Shown: positions 22,880 through 36,959, counted from the stretch's first letter. The stretch is 64,000 nucleotides of DNA from Balaenoptera acutorostrata (GCF_949987535.1 NW_026646029.1:930001-994000), one strand, 5' to 3'. Numbers and translations: made by a program. The notes: a model not told the origin generated them from the sequence alone.

Positions 22880-24639
22880 TCACAGCCCCTGAACGAATTG
22901 TGTAAGAATTTCTCTCTCTTTCACTGTCTTTGTTTCACGGGTTTTGAAAAGTCATTTATTTTTATAATGGGGTTTAGCTGCTTTTCACGGCTGTGTTTAT
23001 GCCGCTTTACACCCCCTTGACTCACTTACAGAGAGATATCAATACATAGGTGTGAAGATTCTTACTAGTCAGTTATATTCTTGTGCGGTGAATAGGGGGT
23101 GTTGAGTCCAGTTCACTGAGCAAGGAGTAGGTCTTGTCTATTACATATTGGGTTTATGGAACGGTATCTGAGCTAATTTGAAACCCTTGTTTTATGCATC
23201 ACCCCACCTCACCTTTCCCGTTCAGCTGCCATAGTGTGTTTTCTAAACGTGTGACTCTCTTCTGTTTTGTTATTCAGGTCAAGTGTAGCGGTTTTTACAT
23301 TCCCTCCATAAGTGATATCTTATGATAAGTGTCTTTTTCTGTGTGACTTATTTCACTTAGAATCGTCATACCTAAATCCACTCATCGTGCTGCCTCTAGC
23401 CTTATGACGTTGATTTCATGGCTGAGTGATATTCCATTGTACATGAGGACCACAACTTCTTTATGCATTTTTCTCTTTCCTAGGATATGTAAGGTGTAAT
23501 GAAGTGGGGGTTCTTGTCAGCAGAGCAGCCCTAAACTTTGGGGTGCCTGTGTCTTGCTGATTTTTAGTTTTCCCAATTTATACGCCCATGCATGGAAGTG
23601 CCGTATGCTCTCTAAGCTGTGTGTTTTAGATGTTTCAGGACACACCGTACACTTCTCCAGAGTGGCTGTTGGCAATTTACATCCCGCCCATCAGTGTAGC
23701 AAGGCTCCCATTTCTCCACGGCCGGTCCTGCATTTCTGGTTTGGACACTTTTTTCTGCATGGCCCTTTTGCCCGCTGGGAAGCGAGACTTCTTTGGAGCG
23801 CTGATTTGCCTTTCCAGGTTGCTTGGTTGGCCAAAAAGGGCGTATGCGTTTTTTCCTGAATATATTCAGGAAAAAACGCATACGCCCTTTTTGGAAAAGG
23901 GCATCATTGTCCACGTTTTGCCGCTTTTCATGTGCTTTCAAGGCGATTCGAATCTACCTCCTGAAATCTGTTTCCTGCAATTCTGCCTTGCTTTCAAATC
24001 CTCTTCGTTGCCTTCCCTCAATATATTTGTGGACGAGAGTTATCATTTATAACTCTGCAGGTTTGTGAATTGCAGTGCCCCTGAGCTCCATTTTTCCAGT
24101 CGCTTTTTTGGGAGCTGGCCGCAAAAGCGCAGGATTGATTCAGGCCCTGTTCTGGTTCCAGAGGGCAGGCTAAGCCTGTGGTTAATTCTTCTTCCTGATG
24201 GGAAAATAGAGTGACCTGTGCCTGTCCCAACACCTAGAGCTAGTCTCTCATTGGTTCCCCCTCTTCCCGTTCATCCTCAGGACAAATTGCAACCTGTACG
24301 GAACAGGAGCTTAAAGGTGCTGATTCTCCAAGGAGGGAGATGGCTAGTAAAGCGGCTGGAATGGCGAACCCGAGCACAAGGAGATGAGAAATGAGGTGCG
24401 TTTTAGAAACCTTTCCCGATCACACGGTGTACCATCTTCTGGGTTTCTCATGCATGTTTTCGACGTAGGAAGATGCCCTTGAACCTGGAGATTTGGGACT
24501 CATGGGATGGGTACCATGCAGTATTACTTTAAAGGGTCTGCGTTGGCTCACCCAACCTCACCAAACCTCTCAGCCCCAAGAGTGTCCACCCTTATGTCTC
24601 AATCAGCTGTGGGTCTAGATATGGTCAATCCAGGTTGCA
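22880..24639. repeat. Satellite unit 14 (1,760 bp), mosaic
   Basis: The palindrome is at 23827-23898 with the GGAAAA right arm. The 5' half is that of unit 12. The 3' part is mixed: GATTGATT and GGAAAATAG like unit 12, then 'aacctgtacgg' and 'gggactcatggg' like unit 13, so a crossover lies near 24250-24300. Confidence 0.9.
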
Positions 24640-26399
24640 TCACAGCCCCTGAACGAATTGTGTAAGAATTTCTCTCTCTTTCACTGTCTTTGTTTCACGG
24701 GTTTTGAAAAGTCATTTATTTTTATAATGGGGTTTAGCTGCTTTTCACGGCTGTGTTTATGCCGCTTTACACCCCCTTGACTCACTTACAGAGAGATATC
24801 AATACATAGGTGTGAAGATTCTTACTAGTCAGTTATATTCTTGTGCGGTGAATAGGGGGTGTTGAGTCCAGTTCACTGAGCAAGGAGTAGGTCTTGTCTA
24901 TTACATATTGGGTTTATGGAACGGTATCTGAGCTAATTTGAAACCCTTGTTTTATGCATCACCCCACCTCACCTTTCCCGTTCAGCTGCCATAGTGTGTT
25001 TTCTAAACGTGTGACTCTCTTCTGTTTTGTTATTCAGGTCAAGTGTAGCGGTTTTTACATTCCCTCCATAAGTGATATCTTATGATAAGTGTCTTTTTCT
25101 GTGTGACTTATTTCACTTAGAATCGTCATACCTAAATCCACTCATCGTGCTGCCTCTAGCCTTATGACGTTGATTTCATGGCTGAGTGATATTCCATTGT
25201 ACATGAGGACCACAACTTCTTTATGCATTTTTCTCTTTCCTAGGATATGTAAGGTGTAATGAAGTGGGGGTTCTTGTCAGCAGAGCAGCCCTAAACTTTG
25301 GGGTGCCTGTGTCTTGCTGATTTTTAGTTTTCCCAATTTATACGCCCATGCATGGAAGTGCCGTATGCTCTCTAAGCTGTGTGTTTTAGATGTTTCAGGA
25401 CACACCGTACACTTCTCCAGAGTGGCTGTTGGCAATTTACATCCCGCCCATCAGTGTAGCAAGGCTCCCATTTCTCCACGGCCGGTCCTGCATTTCTGGT
25501 TTGGACACTTTTTTCTGCATGGCCCTTTTGCCCGCTGGGAAGCGAGACTTCTTTGGAGCGCTGATTTGCCTTTCCAGGTTGCTTGGTTGGCCAAAAAGGG
25601 CGTATGCGTTTTTTCCTGAATATATTCAGGAAAAAACGCATACGCCCTTTTTGGCCAAGGGCATCATTGTTCACGTTTTGCCGCTTTTCATGTGCTTTCA
25701 AGGTGTTTCGAATCTACCTCCTGAAATCTGTTTCCTGCAATTCTGCCTTGCTTTCAAATCCTCTTCGTTGCCTTCCCTCAATATATTTGTGGACGAGAGT
25801 TATCATTTATAACTCTGCAGGTTTGTGAATTGCAGTGCCCCTGAGCTCCATTTTTCCAGTCGTTTTTTTGGGAGCTGCCCGCAAAAGCGCAGGATTTCTT
25901 CAGGCCCTATTCTGGTTCCAGAGGGCAGGCTAAGCCTGTGGTTAATTCTTCTTCCTCATGGATAAATAGAGTGACCTGTGCCTGTCCCAACACCTAGAGC
26001 TAGTCTCTCATTGGTTCCCCCTCTTCCCGTTCATCCTCAGGACAAATTGCAACCTGTACGGAACAGGAGCTTAAAGGTGCTGATTCTCCAAGGAGGGAGA
26101 TGGCTAGTAAAGCGGCTGGAATGGCGAACCCGAGCACAAGGAGATGAGAAATGAGGTGCGTTTTAGAAACCTTCCCCGATCACACGGTGTACCATCTTCT
26201 GGGTTTCTCATGCATGTTTTCGACGTAGGAAGATGCCCTTGAACCTGGAGATTTGGGACCCATGCGATGGGTACCATGCAGTATTACTTTAAAGGGTCTG
26301 CGTTGGCTCACCCAACCTCACCAAACCTCTCAGCCCCAAGAGTGTCCACCCTTATGTCTCAATCAGCTGTGGGTCTAGATATGGTCAATCCAGGTTGCA
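24640..26399. repeat. Satellite unit 15 (1,760 bp), mosaic
   Basis: The perfect palindrome is at 25587-25658. The 5' half follows units 12 and 14; from the palindrome on it changes to the unit 13/18 haplotype. Private change 'aaggtgtttcgaa' near 25702. Confidence 0.9.
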
Positions 26400-28159
26400 T
26401 CACAGCCCCTGAACGAATTGTGTAAGAATTTTTCTCTCTTTCACTGTCTTTGTTTCACGGGTTTTGAAAAGTCATTTATTTTTATAATGGGGTTTAGCTG
26501 CTTTTCACGGCTGTGTTTATGCCGCTTTACACCCCCTTGACTCACTTACAGAGAGATATCAATACATAGGTGTGAAGATTCTTACTAGTCAGATATATTC
26601 TTGTGCGGTGAATAGGGGGTGTTGAGTCCAGTTCACTGAGCAAGGAGTAGGTCTTGTCTATTACATATTGGGTTTATGGAACGGTATCTGAGCTAATTTG
26701 AAACCCTTGTTTTATGCATCACCCCACCTCACCTTTCCCGTTCAGCAGCCATAGTGTGTTTTCTGGACGTGTGACTCTGTTCTGTTTTGTAATTCTGTTC
26801 AAGTGTAGCGGTTTTTACATTCCCTCTATAAGTGATATCTTATGATAAGTGTCTTTTTCTGTGTGACTTATTTCACTTAGAATCGTCGTACCTAAATCCA
26901 CTCATCGTGCTGCTACTAGCCTTATGACGTTGATTTCATGGCTGAGTGATATTCCATTGTACATGAGGACCACAAATTCTTTATCCATTTTTCTCTTTCC
27001 TAGGATATTTAAGGTGTAATGAAGTGGGGGTTCTAGTCAACAGAGCAGCCATAAACTTTGGGGTGCCTGTGTCTTGCTGATTTTTAGTTTTCCCAATTTA
27101 TACGCCCATGCGTGGAAGTGCCGTATGCTCTCTAAGCTGTGTGTTTTAGATGTTTCAGGACACACCGTACACTTCTCCAGGGTGGCTGTTGGCAATTTAC
27201 ATCGCGCCCATCAGCGTAGCAAGGCTCCCATTTCTCCATGGCCGGTCCTGCATTTCTGGTTTGGACACTTTTTTCCGCATGGCCCTTTTGCCCGCTGGGA
27301 AGCGAGACTTCTTTGGAGCGCTGATTTGCCTTTCCAGGTTGCTTGGTTGGCCAAAAAGGGCGTATGCGTTTTTTCCTGAATATATTCAGGAAAAAACGCA
27401 TACGCCCTTTTTGGCCAAGGGCATCATTGTCCACGTTTTGCCGCTTTTCATGTGCTTTCAAGGCGATTCGAATCTACCTCCTGAAATCTGTTTCCTGCAA
27501 TTCTGCCTTGCTTTCAAATCCTCTTCGTTGCCTTCCCTCAATATATTTGTGGACGAGAGTTATCATTTATAACTCTGCAGGTTTGTGAATTGCAGTGCCC
27601 CTGAGCTCCATTTTTCCAGTCGCTTTTTTGGGAGCTGGCCGCAAAAGCGCACGATTGCTTCAGGCCCTATTCTGGTTCCAGAGGGCAGGCTAAGCCTGTG
27701 GTTAATTCTTCTTCCTCATGGATAAATAGAGTGAGCTGTGCCTGTCCCAACACCTAGAGCTAGTCTCTCATTGGTTCCCCCTCTTCCCGTTCATCCTCAG
27801 GACAAATTGCAACCTGTACGGAACAGGAGCTTAAAGGTGCTGATTCTCCAAGGAGGGAGATGGCTAGTAAAGCGGCTGAAATGGCGAACCCGAGCACAAG
27901 GAGATGAAAAATGAGGTGCGTTTTAGAAACCTTTCCAGATCACACGGTGTACCATCTTCTGGGTTTCTCATGCATGTTTTCGACGTAGGAAGATGCCCTT
28001 GAACCTGGAGATTTGGGACCCATGGGATGGGTACCATGCAGTATTACTTTAAAGGGTCTGCGTTGGCTCACGCAACCTCACCAAACCTCTCAGCCCCAAG
28101 AGTGTCCACCCTTATGTCTCAATCAGCTGTGGGTCTAGATATGGTCAATCCAGGTTGCA
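26400..28159. repeat. Satellite unit 16 (1,760 bp)
   Basis: The perfect palindrome is at 27347-27418. It shares 'gaatttttctctctt', 'cacgattgctt', 'gcggctgaaatgg' and 'gatgaaaaatg' with unit 19, three units away. It is the first unit with the L1-like haplotype 'ttctggacgtgtgactctg'. Confidence 0.9.
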
Positions 28160-29919
28160 TCACAGCCCCTGAACGAATTGTGTAAGAATTTCTCTCTCTT
28201 TCACTGTCTTTGTTTCACGGGTTTTGAAAAGTCATTTATTTTTATAATGGGGTTTAGCTGCTTTTCACGGCTGTGTTTATGCCGCTTTACACCCCCTTGA
28301 CTCACTTACAGAGAGATATCAATACATAGGTGTGAAGATTCTTACTAGTCAGATATATTATTGTGCGGTGAATAGGGGGTGTTGAGTCCAGTTCACTGAG
28401 CAAGGAGTAGGTCTTGTCTATTACATATTGGGTTTATGGAACGGTATCTGAGCTAATTTGAAACCCTTGTTTTTTGCATCACCCCACCTCACCTTTCCCG
28501 TTCAGCAGCCATAGTGTGTTTTCTGGACGTGTGACTCTGTTCTGTTTTGTAATTCTGTTCAAGTGTAGCGGTTTTTACATTCCCTCTATAAGTGATATCT
28601 TATGATAAGTGTCTTTTTCTGTGTGACTTATTTCACTTAGAATCGTCGTACCTAAATCCACTCATCGTGCTGCTACTAGCCTTATGACGTTGATTTCATG
28701 GCTGAGTGATATTCCATTGTACATGAGGACCACAAATTCTTTATCCATTTTTCTCTTTCCTAGGATATTTAAGGTGTAATGAAGTGGGGGTTCTAGTCAA
28801 CAGAGCAGCCATAAACTTTGGGGTGCCTGTGTCTTGCGGATTTTTAGTTTTCCCAATTTATACGCCCATGCGTGGAAGTGCCGTATGCTCTCTAAGCTGT
28901 GTTTTTTAGATGTTTCAGGACACACCGTACACTTCTCCAGGGTGGCTGTTGGCAATTTACATCGCGCCCATCAGCGTAGCAAGGCTCCCATTTCTCCATG
29001 GCCGGTCCTGCATTTCTGGTTTGGACACTTTTTTCCGCATGGCCCTTTTGCCCGCTGGGAAGCGAGACTTCTTTGGAGCGCTGATTTGCCTTTCCAGGTT
29101 GCTTGGTTGGCCAAAAAGGGCGTATGCGTTTTTTCCTGAATATATTCAGGAAAAAACGCATACGCCCTTTTTGGCCAAGGGCATCATTGTCCACGTTTTG
29201 CCGCTTTTCATGTGCTTTCAAGGCGATTCGAATCTACCTCCTGAAATCTGTTTCCTGCAATTCTGCCTTGCTTTCAAATCCTCTTCGTTGCCTTCCCTCA
29301 ATATATTTGTGGACGAGAGTTATCATTTATAACTCTGCAGGTTTGTGAATTGCAGTGCCCCTGAGCTCCATTTTTCAAGTCGCTTTTTTGGGAGCTGGCC
29401 GCAAAAGCGCAGGATTGATTCAGGCCCTGTTCTGGTTCCAGAGGGCAGGCTAAGCCTGTGGTTAATTCTTCTTCCTGATGGGAAAATAGAGTGACCTGTG
29501 CCTGTCCCAACACCTAGAGCTAGTCTCTCATTGGTTCCCCCTCTTCCCGTTCATCCTCAGGAAAAATTGCAACATGTAAGGAACAGGAGCTTAAAGGTGC
29601 TGATTCTCCAAGGAGGGAGATGGCTAGTAAAGCAGCTGGAATGGCGAACCCGAGCACAAGGAGATGAGAAATGAGGTGCGTTTTAGAAACCTTTCCCGAT
29701 CACACGGTGTACCATCTTCTGGGTTTCTCATGCATGTTTTCGACGTAGGAAGATGCCCTTGAACCTGGAGATTTGGGACCCATGCGATGGGTACCATGCA
29801 GTATTACTTTCAAGGGTCTGCGTTGGCTCACCCAACCTCACCAAACCTCTCAGCCCCAAGAGTGTCCACCCTTATGTCTCAATCAGCTGTGGGTCTAGAT
29901 ATGGTCAATCCAGGTTGCA
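28160..29919. repeat. Satellite unit 17 (1,760 bp), mosaic
   Basis: The perfect palindrome is at 29107-29178. The 5' half matches unit 20 ('atatattattgtg', 'gtcttgcggat'); the 3' half resembles unit 12 ('gaaaaattgcaacatg'). Confidence 0.9.
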
Positions 29920-31679
29920 TCACAGCCCCTGAACGAATTGTGTAAGAATTTCTCTCTCTTTCACTGTCTTTGTTTCACGGGTTTTGAAAAGTCATTTATT
30001 TTTATAATGGGGTTTAGCTGCTTTTCACGGCTGTGTTTATGCCGCTTTACACCCCCTTGACTCACTTACAGAGAGATATCAATACATAGGTTTGAAGATT
30101 CTTTCTAGTCAGATATATTCTTGTGCGGTGAATAGGGGGTGTTGAGTCCAGTTCACTGAGCAAGGAGTAGGTCTTGTCTATTACATATTGGGTTTATGGA
30201 ACGGTATCTGAGCTAATTTGAAACCCTTGTTTTATGCATCACCCCACCTCACCTTTCCCGTTCAGCAGCCATAGTGTGTTTTCTAAACGTGTGACTCTCT
30301 TCTGTTTTGTCATTCAGGTCAAGTGTAGCGGTTGTTACATTCCCTCTATAAGTGATATCTTATGATAAGTGTCTTTTTCTGTGTGACTTATTTCACTTAG
30401 AATCGTCGTACCTAAATCCACTCATCGTGCTGCTACTAGCCTTATGATGTTGATTTCATGGCTGAGTGATATTCCATTGTACATGAGGACCACAAATTCT
30501 TTATCCATTTTTCTCTTTCCTAGGATATTTAAGGTGTAATGAAGTGGGGGTTCTAGTCAACAGAGCAGCCCTAAACTTTGGGGTGCCTGTGTCTTGCTGA
30601 TTTTTAGTTTTCCCAATTTATACGCCCATGCGTGGAAGTGCCGTATGCTCTCTAAGCTGTGTTTTTTAGATGTTTCAGGACACACCGTACACTTCTCCAG
30701 GGTGGCTGTTGGCAATTTACATCGCGCCCATCAGCGTAGCAAGGCTCCCATTTCTCCATGGCCGGTCCTGCATTTCTGGTTTGGACACTTTTTTCCGCAT
30801 GGCCCTTTTGCCCGCTGGGAAGCGAGACTTCTTTGGAGCGCTGATTTGCCTTTCCAGGTTGCTTGGTTGGCCAAAAAGGGCGTATGCGTTTTTTCCTGAA
30901 TATATTCAGGAAAAAACGCATACGCCCTTTTTGGCCAAGGGCATCATTGTCCACGTTTTGCCGCTTTTCATGTGCTTTCAAGACGATTCGAATCTACCTC
31001 CTGAAATCTGTTTCCTGCAATTCTGCCTTGCTTTCAAATCCTCTTCGTTGCCTTCCCTCAATATATTTGTGGACGAGAGTTATCATTTATAACTCTGCAG
31101 GTTTGTGAATTGCAGTGCCCCTGAGCTCCATTTTTCCAGTCGTTTTTTTGGGAGCTGCCCGCAAAAGCGCAGGATTTCTTCAGGCCCTATTCTGGTTCCA
31201 GAGGGCAGGCTAAGCCTGTGGTTAATTCTTCTTCCTCATGGATAAATAGAGTGACCTGTGCCTGTCCCAACACCTAGAGCTAGTCTCTCATTGGTTCCCC
31301 CTCTTCCCGTTCATCCTCAGGACAAATTGCAACCTGTACGGAACAGGAGCTTAAAGGTGCTGATTCTCCAAGGAGGGAGATGGCTAGTAAAGCGGCTGGA
31401 ATGGCGAACCCGAGCACAAGGAGATGAGAAATGAGGTGCGTTTTAGAAACCTTCCCCGATCACACGGTGTACCATCTTCTGGGTTTCTCATGCATGTTTT
31501 CGACGTAGGAAGATGCCCTTGAACCTGGAGATTTGGGACCCATGCGATGGGTACCATGCAGTATTACTTTAAAGGGTCTGCGTTGGCTCACCCAACCTCA
31601 CCAAACCTCTCAGCCCCAAGAGTGTCCACCCTTATGTCTCAATCAGCTGTGGGTCTAGATATGGTCAATCCAGGTTGCA
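29920..31679. repeat. Satellite unit 18 (1,760 bp)
   Basis: The perfect palindrome is at 30867-30938. The 5' half follows units 9 and 13; the 3' half matches unit 15 ('ccttccccgat', 'catgcgatgg'). Private changes: 'ttatgatgttg', 'caagacgattc'. Confidence 0.9.
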
Positions 31680-33439
31680 TCACAGCCCCTGAACGAATTG
31701 TGTAAGAATTTTTCTCTCTTTCACTGTCTTTGTTTCACGGGTTTTGAAAAGTCATTTATTTTTATAATGGGGTTTAGCTGCTTTTCACGGCTGTGTTTAT
31801 GCCGCTTTACACCCCCTTGACTCACTTACAGAGAGATATCAATACATAGGTGTGAAGATTCTTACTAGTCAGATATATTCTTGTGCGGTGAATAGGGGGT
31901 GTTGAGTCCAGTTCACTGAGCAAGGAGTAGGTCTTGTCTATTACATATTGGGTTTATGGAACGGTATCTGAGCTAATTTGAAACCCTTGTTTTATGCATC
32001 ACCCCACCTCACCTTTCCCGTTCAGCAGCCATAGTGTGTTTTCTGGACGTGTGACTCTGTTCTGTTTTGTAATTCTGTTCAAGTGTAGCGGTTTTTACAT
32101 TCCCTCTATAAGTGATATCTTATGATAAGTGTCTTTTTCTGTGTGACTTATTTCACTTAGAATCGTCGTACCTAAATCCACTCATCGTGCTGCTACTAGC
32201 CTTATGACGTTGATTTCATGGCTGAGTGATATTCCATTGTACATGAGGACCACAAATTCTTTATCCATTTTTCTCTTTCCTAGGATATTTAAGGTGTAAT
32301 GAAGTGGGGGTTCTAGTCAACAGAGCAGCCATAAACTTTGGGGTGCCTGTGTCTTGCTGATTTTTAGTTTTCCCAATTTATACGCCCATGCGTGGAAGTG
32401 CCGTATGCTCTCTAAGCTGTGTTTTTTAGATGTTTCAGGACACACCGTACACTTCTCCAGGGTGGCTGTTGGCAATTTACATCGCGCCCATCAGCGTAGC
32501 AAGGCTCCCATTTCTCCATGGCCGGTCCTGCATTTCTGGTTTGGACACTTTTTTCCGCATGGCCCTTTTGCCCGCTGGGAAGCGAGACTTCTTTGGAGCG
32601 CTGATTTGCCTTTCCAGGTTGCTTGGTTGGCCAAAAAGGGCATATGCGTTTTTTCCTGAATATATTCAGGAAAAAACGCATACGCCCTTTTTGGCCAAGG
32701 GCATCATTGTCCACGTTTTGCCGCTTTTCATGTGCTTTCAAGGCGATTCGAATCTACCTCCTGAAATCTGTTTCCTGCAATTCTGCCTTGCTTTCAAATC
32801 CTCTTCGTTGCCTTCCCTCAATATATTTGTGGACGAGAGTTATCATTTATAACTCTGCAGGTTTGTGAATTGCAGTGCCCCTGAGCTCCATTTTTCCAGT
32901 CGCTTTTTTGGGAGCTGGCCGCAAAAGCGCACGATTGCTTCAGGCCCTATTCTGGTTCCAGAGGGCAGGCTAAGCCTGTGGTTAATTCTTCTTCCTCATG
33001 GATAAATAGAGTTAGCTGTGCCTGTCCCAACACCTAGAGCTAGTCTCTCATTGGTTCCCCCTCTTCCCGTTCATCCTCAGGACAAATTGCAACCTGTACG
33101 GAACAGGAGCTTAAAGGTGCTGATTCTCCAAGGAGGGAGATGGCTAGTAAAGCGGCTGAAATGGCGAACCCGAGCACAAGGAGATGAAAAATGAGGTGCG
33201 TTTTAGAAACCTTTCCCGATCACACGGTGTACCATCTTCTGGGTTTCTCATGCATGTTTTCGACGTAGGAAGATGCCCTTGAACCTGGAGATTTGGGACC
33301 CATGGGATGGGTACCATGCAGTATTACTTTAAAGGGTCTGCGTTGGCTCACGCAACCTCACCAAACCTCTCAGCCCCAAGAGTGTCCACCCTTATGTCTC
33401 AATCAGCTGTGGGTCTAGATATGGTCAATCCAGGTTGCA
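31680..33439. repeat. Satellite unit 19 (1,760 bp)
   Basis: The palindrome is at 32627-32698, with one left-arm G-to-A change at a CpG (GGGCATATG). It is the counterpart of unit 16. Confidence 0.9.
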
Positions 33440-35199
33440 TCACAGCCCCTGAACGAATTGTGTAAGAATTTCTCTCTCTTTCACTGTCTTTGTTTCACGG
33501 GTTTTGAAAAGTCATTTATTTTTATAATGGGGTTTAGCTGCTTTTCACGGCTGTGTTTATGCCGCTTTACACCCCCTTGACTCACTTACAGAGAGATATC
33601 AATACATAGGTGTGAAGATTCTTACTAGTCAGATATATTATTGTGCGGTGAATAGGGGGTGTTGAGTCCAGTTCACTGAGCAAGGAGTAGGTCTTGTCTA
33701 TTACATATTGGGTTTATGGAACGGTATCTGAGCTAATTTGAAACCCTTGTTTTTTGCATCACCCCACCTCACCTTTCCCGTTCAGCAGCCATAGTGTGTT
33801 TTCTGGACGTGTGACTCTGTTCTGTTTTGTAATTTTGTTCAAGTGTAGCGGTTTTTACATTCCCTCTATAAGTGATATCTTATGATAAGTGTCTTTTTCT
33901 GTGTGACTTATTTCACTTAGAATCGTCGTACCTAAATCCACTCATCGTGCTGCCTCTAGCCTTATGACGTTGATTTCATGGCTGAGTGATATTCCATTGT
34001 ACATGAGGACCACAAATTCTTTATCCATTTTTCTCTTTCCTAGGATATTTAAGGTGTAATGAAGTGGGGGTTCTAGTCAACAGAGCAGCCATAAACTTTG
34101 GGGTGCCTGTGTCTTGCGGATTTTTAGTTTTCCCAATTTATACGCCCATGCGTGGAAGTGCCGTATGCTCTCTAAGCTGTGTTTTTTAGATGTTTCAGGA
34201 CACACCGTACAATTCTCCAGGGTGGCTGTTGGCAATTTACATCGCGCCCATCAGCGTAGCAAGGCTCCCATTTCTCCATGGCCGGTCCTGCATTTCTGGT
34301 TTGGACACTTTTTTCCGCATGGCCCTTTTGCCCGCTGGGAAGCGAGACTTCTTTGGAGCGCTGATTTGCCTTTCCAGGTTGCTTGGTTGGCCAAAAAGGG
34401 CGTATGCGTTTTTTCCTGAATATATTCAGGAAAAAACGCATACGCCCTTTTTGGCCAAGGGCATCATTGTCCACGTTTTGCCGCTTTTCATGTGCTTTCA
34501 AGGCGATTCGAATCTACCTCCTGAAATCTGTTTCCTGCAATTCTGCCTTGCTTTCAAATCCTCTTCGTTGCCTTCCCTCAATATATTTGTGGACGAGAGT
34601 TATCATTTATAACTCTGCAGGTTTGTGAATTGCAGTGCCCCTGAGCTCCATTTTTCCAGTCGCTTTTTTGGGAGCTGGCCGCAAAAGCGCACGATTGCTT
34701 CAGGCCCTATTCTGGTTCCAGAGGGCAGGCTAAGCCTGTGGTTAATTCTTCTTCCTCATGGATAAATAGAGTGACCTGTGCCTGTCCCAACACCTAGAGC
34801 TAGTCTCTCATTGGTTCCCCCTCTTCCCGTTCATCCTCAGGACAAATTGCAACCTGTACGGAACAGGAGCTTAAAGGTGCTGATTCTCCAAGGAGGGAGA
34901 TGGCTAGTAAAGCGGCTGAAATGGCGAACCCGAGCACAAGGAGATGAAAAATGAGGTGCGTTTTAGAAACTTTTCCCGATCACACGGTGTACCATCTTCT
35001 GGGTTTCTCATGCATGTTTTCGACGTAGGAAGATGCCCTTGAACCTGGAGATTTGGGACCCATGGGATGGGTACCATGCAGTATTACTTTAAAGGGTCTG
35101 CGTTGGCTCACGCAACCTCACCAAACCTCTCAGCCCCAAGAGTGTCCACCCTTATGTCTCAATCAGCTGTGGGTCTAGATATGGTCAATCCAGGTTGCA
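33440..35199. repeat. Satellite unit 20 (1,760 bp)
   Basis: The perfect palindrome is at 34387-34458. The 5' half matches unit 17 and the 3' half units 16 and 19. Private changes: 'taattttgttc', 'gtacaattctcc'. Confidence 0.9.
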
Positions 35200-36959
35200 T
35201 CACAGCCCCTGAACGAATTGTGTAAGAATTTCTCTCTCTTTCACTGTCTTTGTTTCACGGGTTTTGAAAAGTCATTTATTTTTATAATGGGGTTTAGCTG
35301 CTTTTCACGGCTGTGTTTATGCCGCTTTACACCCCCTTGACTCACTTACAGAGAGATATCAATACATAGGTGTGAAGATTCTTACTAGTCAGATATATTA
35401 TTGTGCGGTGAATAGGGGGTGTTGAGTCCAGTTCACTGAGCAAGGAGTAGGTCTTGTCTATTACATATTGGGTTTATGGAACGGTATCTGAGCTAATTTG
35501 AAACCCTTGTTTTTTGCATCACCCCACCTCACCTTTCCCGTTCAGCAGCCATAGTGTGTTTTCTGGACGTGTGACTCTGTTCTGTTTTGTAATTCTGTTC
35601 AAGTGTAGCGGTTTTTACATTCCCTCTATAAGTGATATCTTATGATAAGTGTCTTTTTCTGTGTGACTTATTTCACTTAGAATCGTCGTACCTAAATCCA
35701 CTCATCGTGCTGCTACTAGCCTTATGACGTTGATTTCATGGCTGAGTGATATTCCATTGTACATGAGGACCACAACTTCTTTATCCATTTTTCTCTTTCC
35801 TAGGATATTTAAGGTGTAATGAAGTGGGGGTTCTAGTCAACAGAGCAGCCCTAAACTTTGGGGTGACTGTGTCTTGCTGATTTTTAGTTTTCCCAATTTA
35901 TACGCCCATGCGTGGAAGGGCCGTATGCTCTCTAAGCTGTGTTTTTTAGATGTTTCAGGACACACCGTACACTTCTCCAGGGTGGTTCTTGGCAATTTAT
36001 ATCGCGCCCATCAGCGTAGCAAGGCTCCCATTTCTCCATGGCCGGTCCTGCATTTCTGGTTTGGACACTTTTTTCCGCATGGCCCTTTTGCCCGCTGGGA
36101 AGCGAGACTTCTTTGGAGCGCTGATTTGCCTTTCCAGGTTGCTTGGTTGGCCAAAAAGGGCGTATGCGTTTTTTCCTGAATATATTCAGGAAAAAACGCA
36201 TACGCCCTTTTTGGCCAAGGGCATCATTGTCCACGTTTTGCCGCTTTTCATGTGCTTTCAAGGCGATTCGAATCTACCTCCTGAAATCTGTTTCCTGCAA
36301 TTCTGCCTTGCTTTCAAATCCTCTTCGTTGCCTTCCCTCAATATATTTGTGGACGAGAGTTATCATTTATAACTCTGCAGGTTTGTGAATTGCAGTGCCC
36401 CTGAGCTCCATTTTTCCAGTCGTTTTTTTGGGAGCTGGCCGCAAAAGCGCAGGATTTCTTCAGGCCCTATTCTGGTTCCAGAGGGCAGGCTAAGCCTGTG
36501 GTTAATTCTTCTTCCTCATGGATAAATAGAGTGACCTGTGCCTGTCCCAACACCTAGAGCTAGTCTCTCATTGGTTCCCCCTCTTCCCGTTCATCCTCAG
36601 GACAAATTGCAACCTGTACGGAACAGGAGCTTAAAGGTGCTGATTCTCCAAGGAGGGAGATGGCTAGTAAAGCGGCTGGAATGGCGAACCCGAGCACAAG
36701 GAGATGAGAAATGAGGTGCGTTTTAGAAACCTTCCCCGATCACACAGTGTACCATCTTCTGGGTTTCTCATGCATGTTTTCGACGTAGGAAGATGCCCTT
36801 GAACCTGGAGATTTGGGACCCATGCGATGGGTACCATGCAGTATTACTTTAAAGGGTCTGCGTTGGCTCACCCAACCTCACCAAACCTCTCAGCCCCAAG
36901 AGTGTCCACCCTTATGTCTCAATCAGCTGTGGGTCTAGATATGGTCAATCCAGGTTGCA
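35200..36959. repeat. Satellite unit 21 (1,760 bp)
   Basis: The perfect palindrome is at 36147-36218. It shares 'ggtggttcttggc' and 'ggggtgactg' with unit 25, four units away. It is the last of twenty consecutive 1,760-bp units. Confidence 0.9.

Larger units (their letters stand above)
25850..34620. repeat. Three-unit duplication, 5,280-bp offset (units 15b-17 and 18b-20)
   Basis: The 15/16 and 18/19 junctions share 'ccttccccgat', 'catgcgatgg' and 'gaatttttctctctt'. Units 16 and 19 share four private markers, and units 17 and 20 share 'gtcttgcggat' and 'atatattattgtg'. The match ends in the 3' half of units 17 and 20, which differ. Confidence 0.65.
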
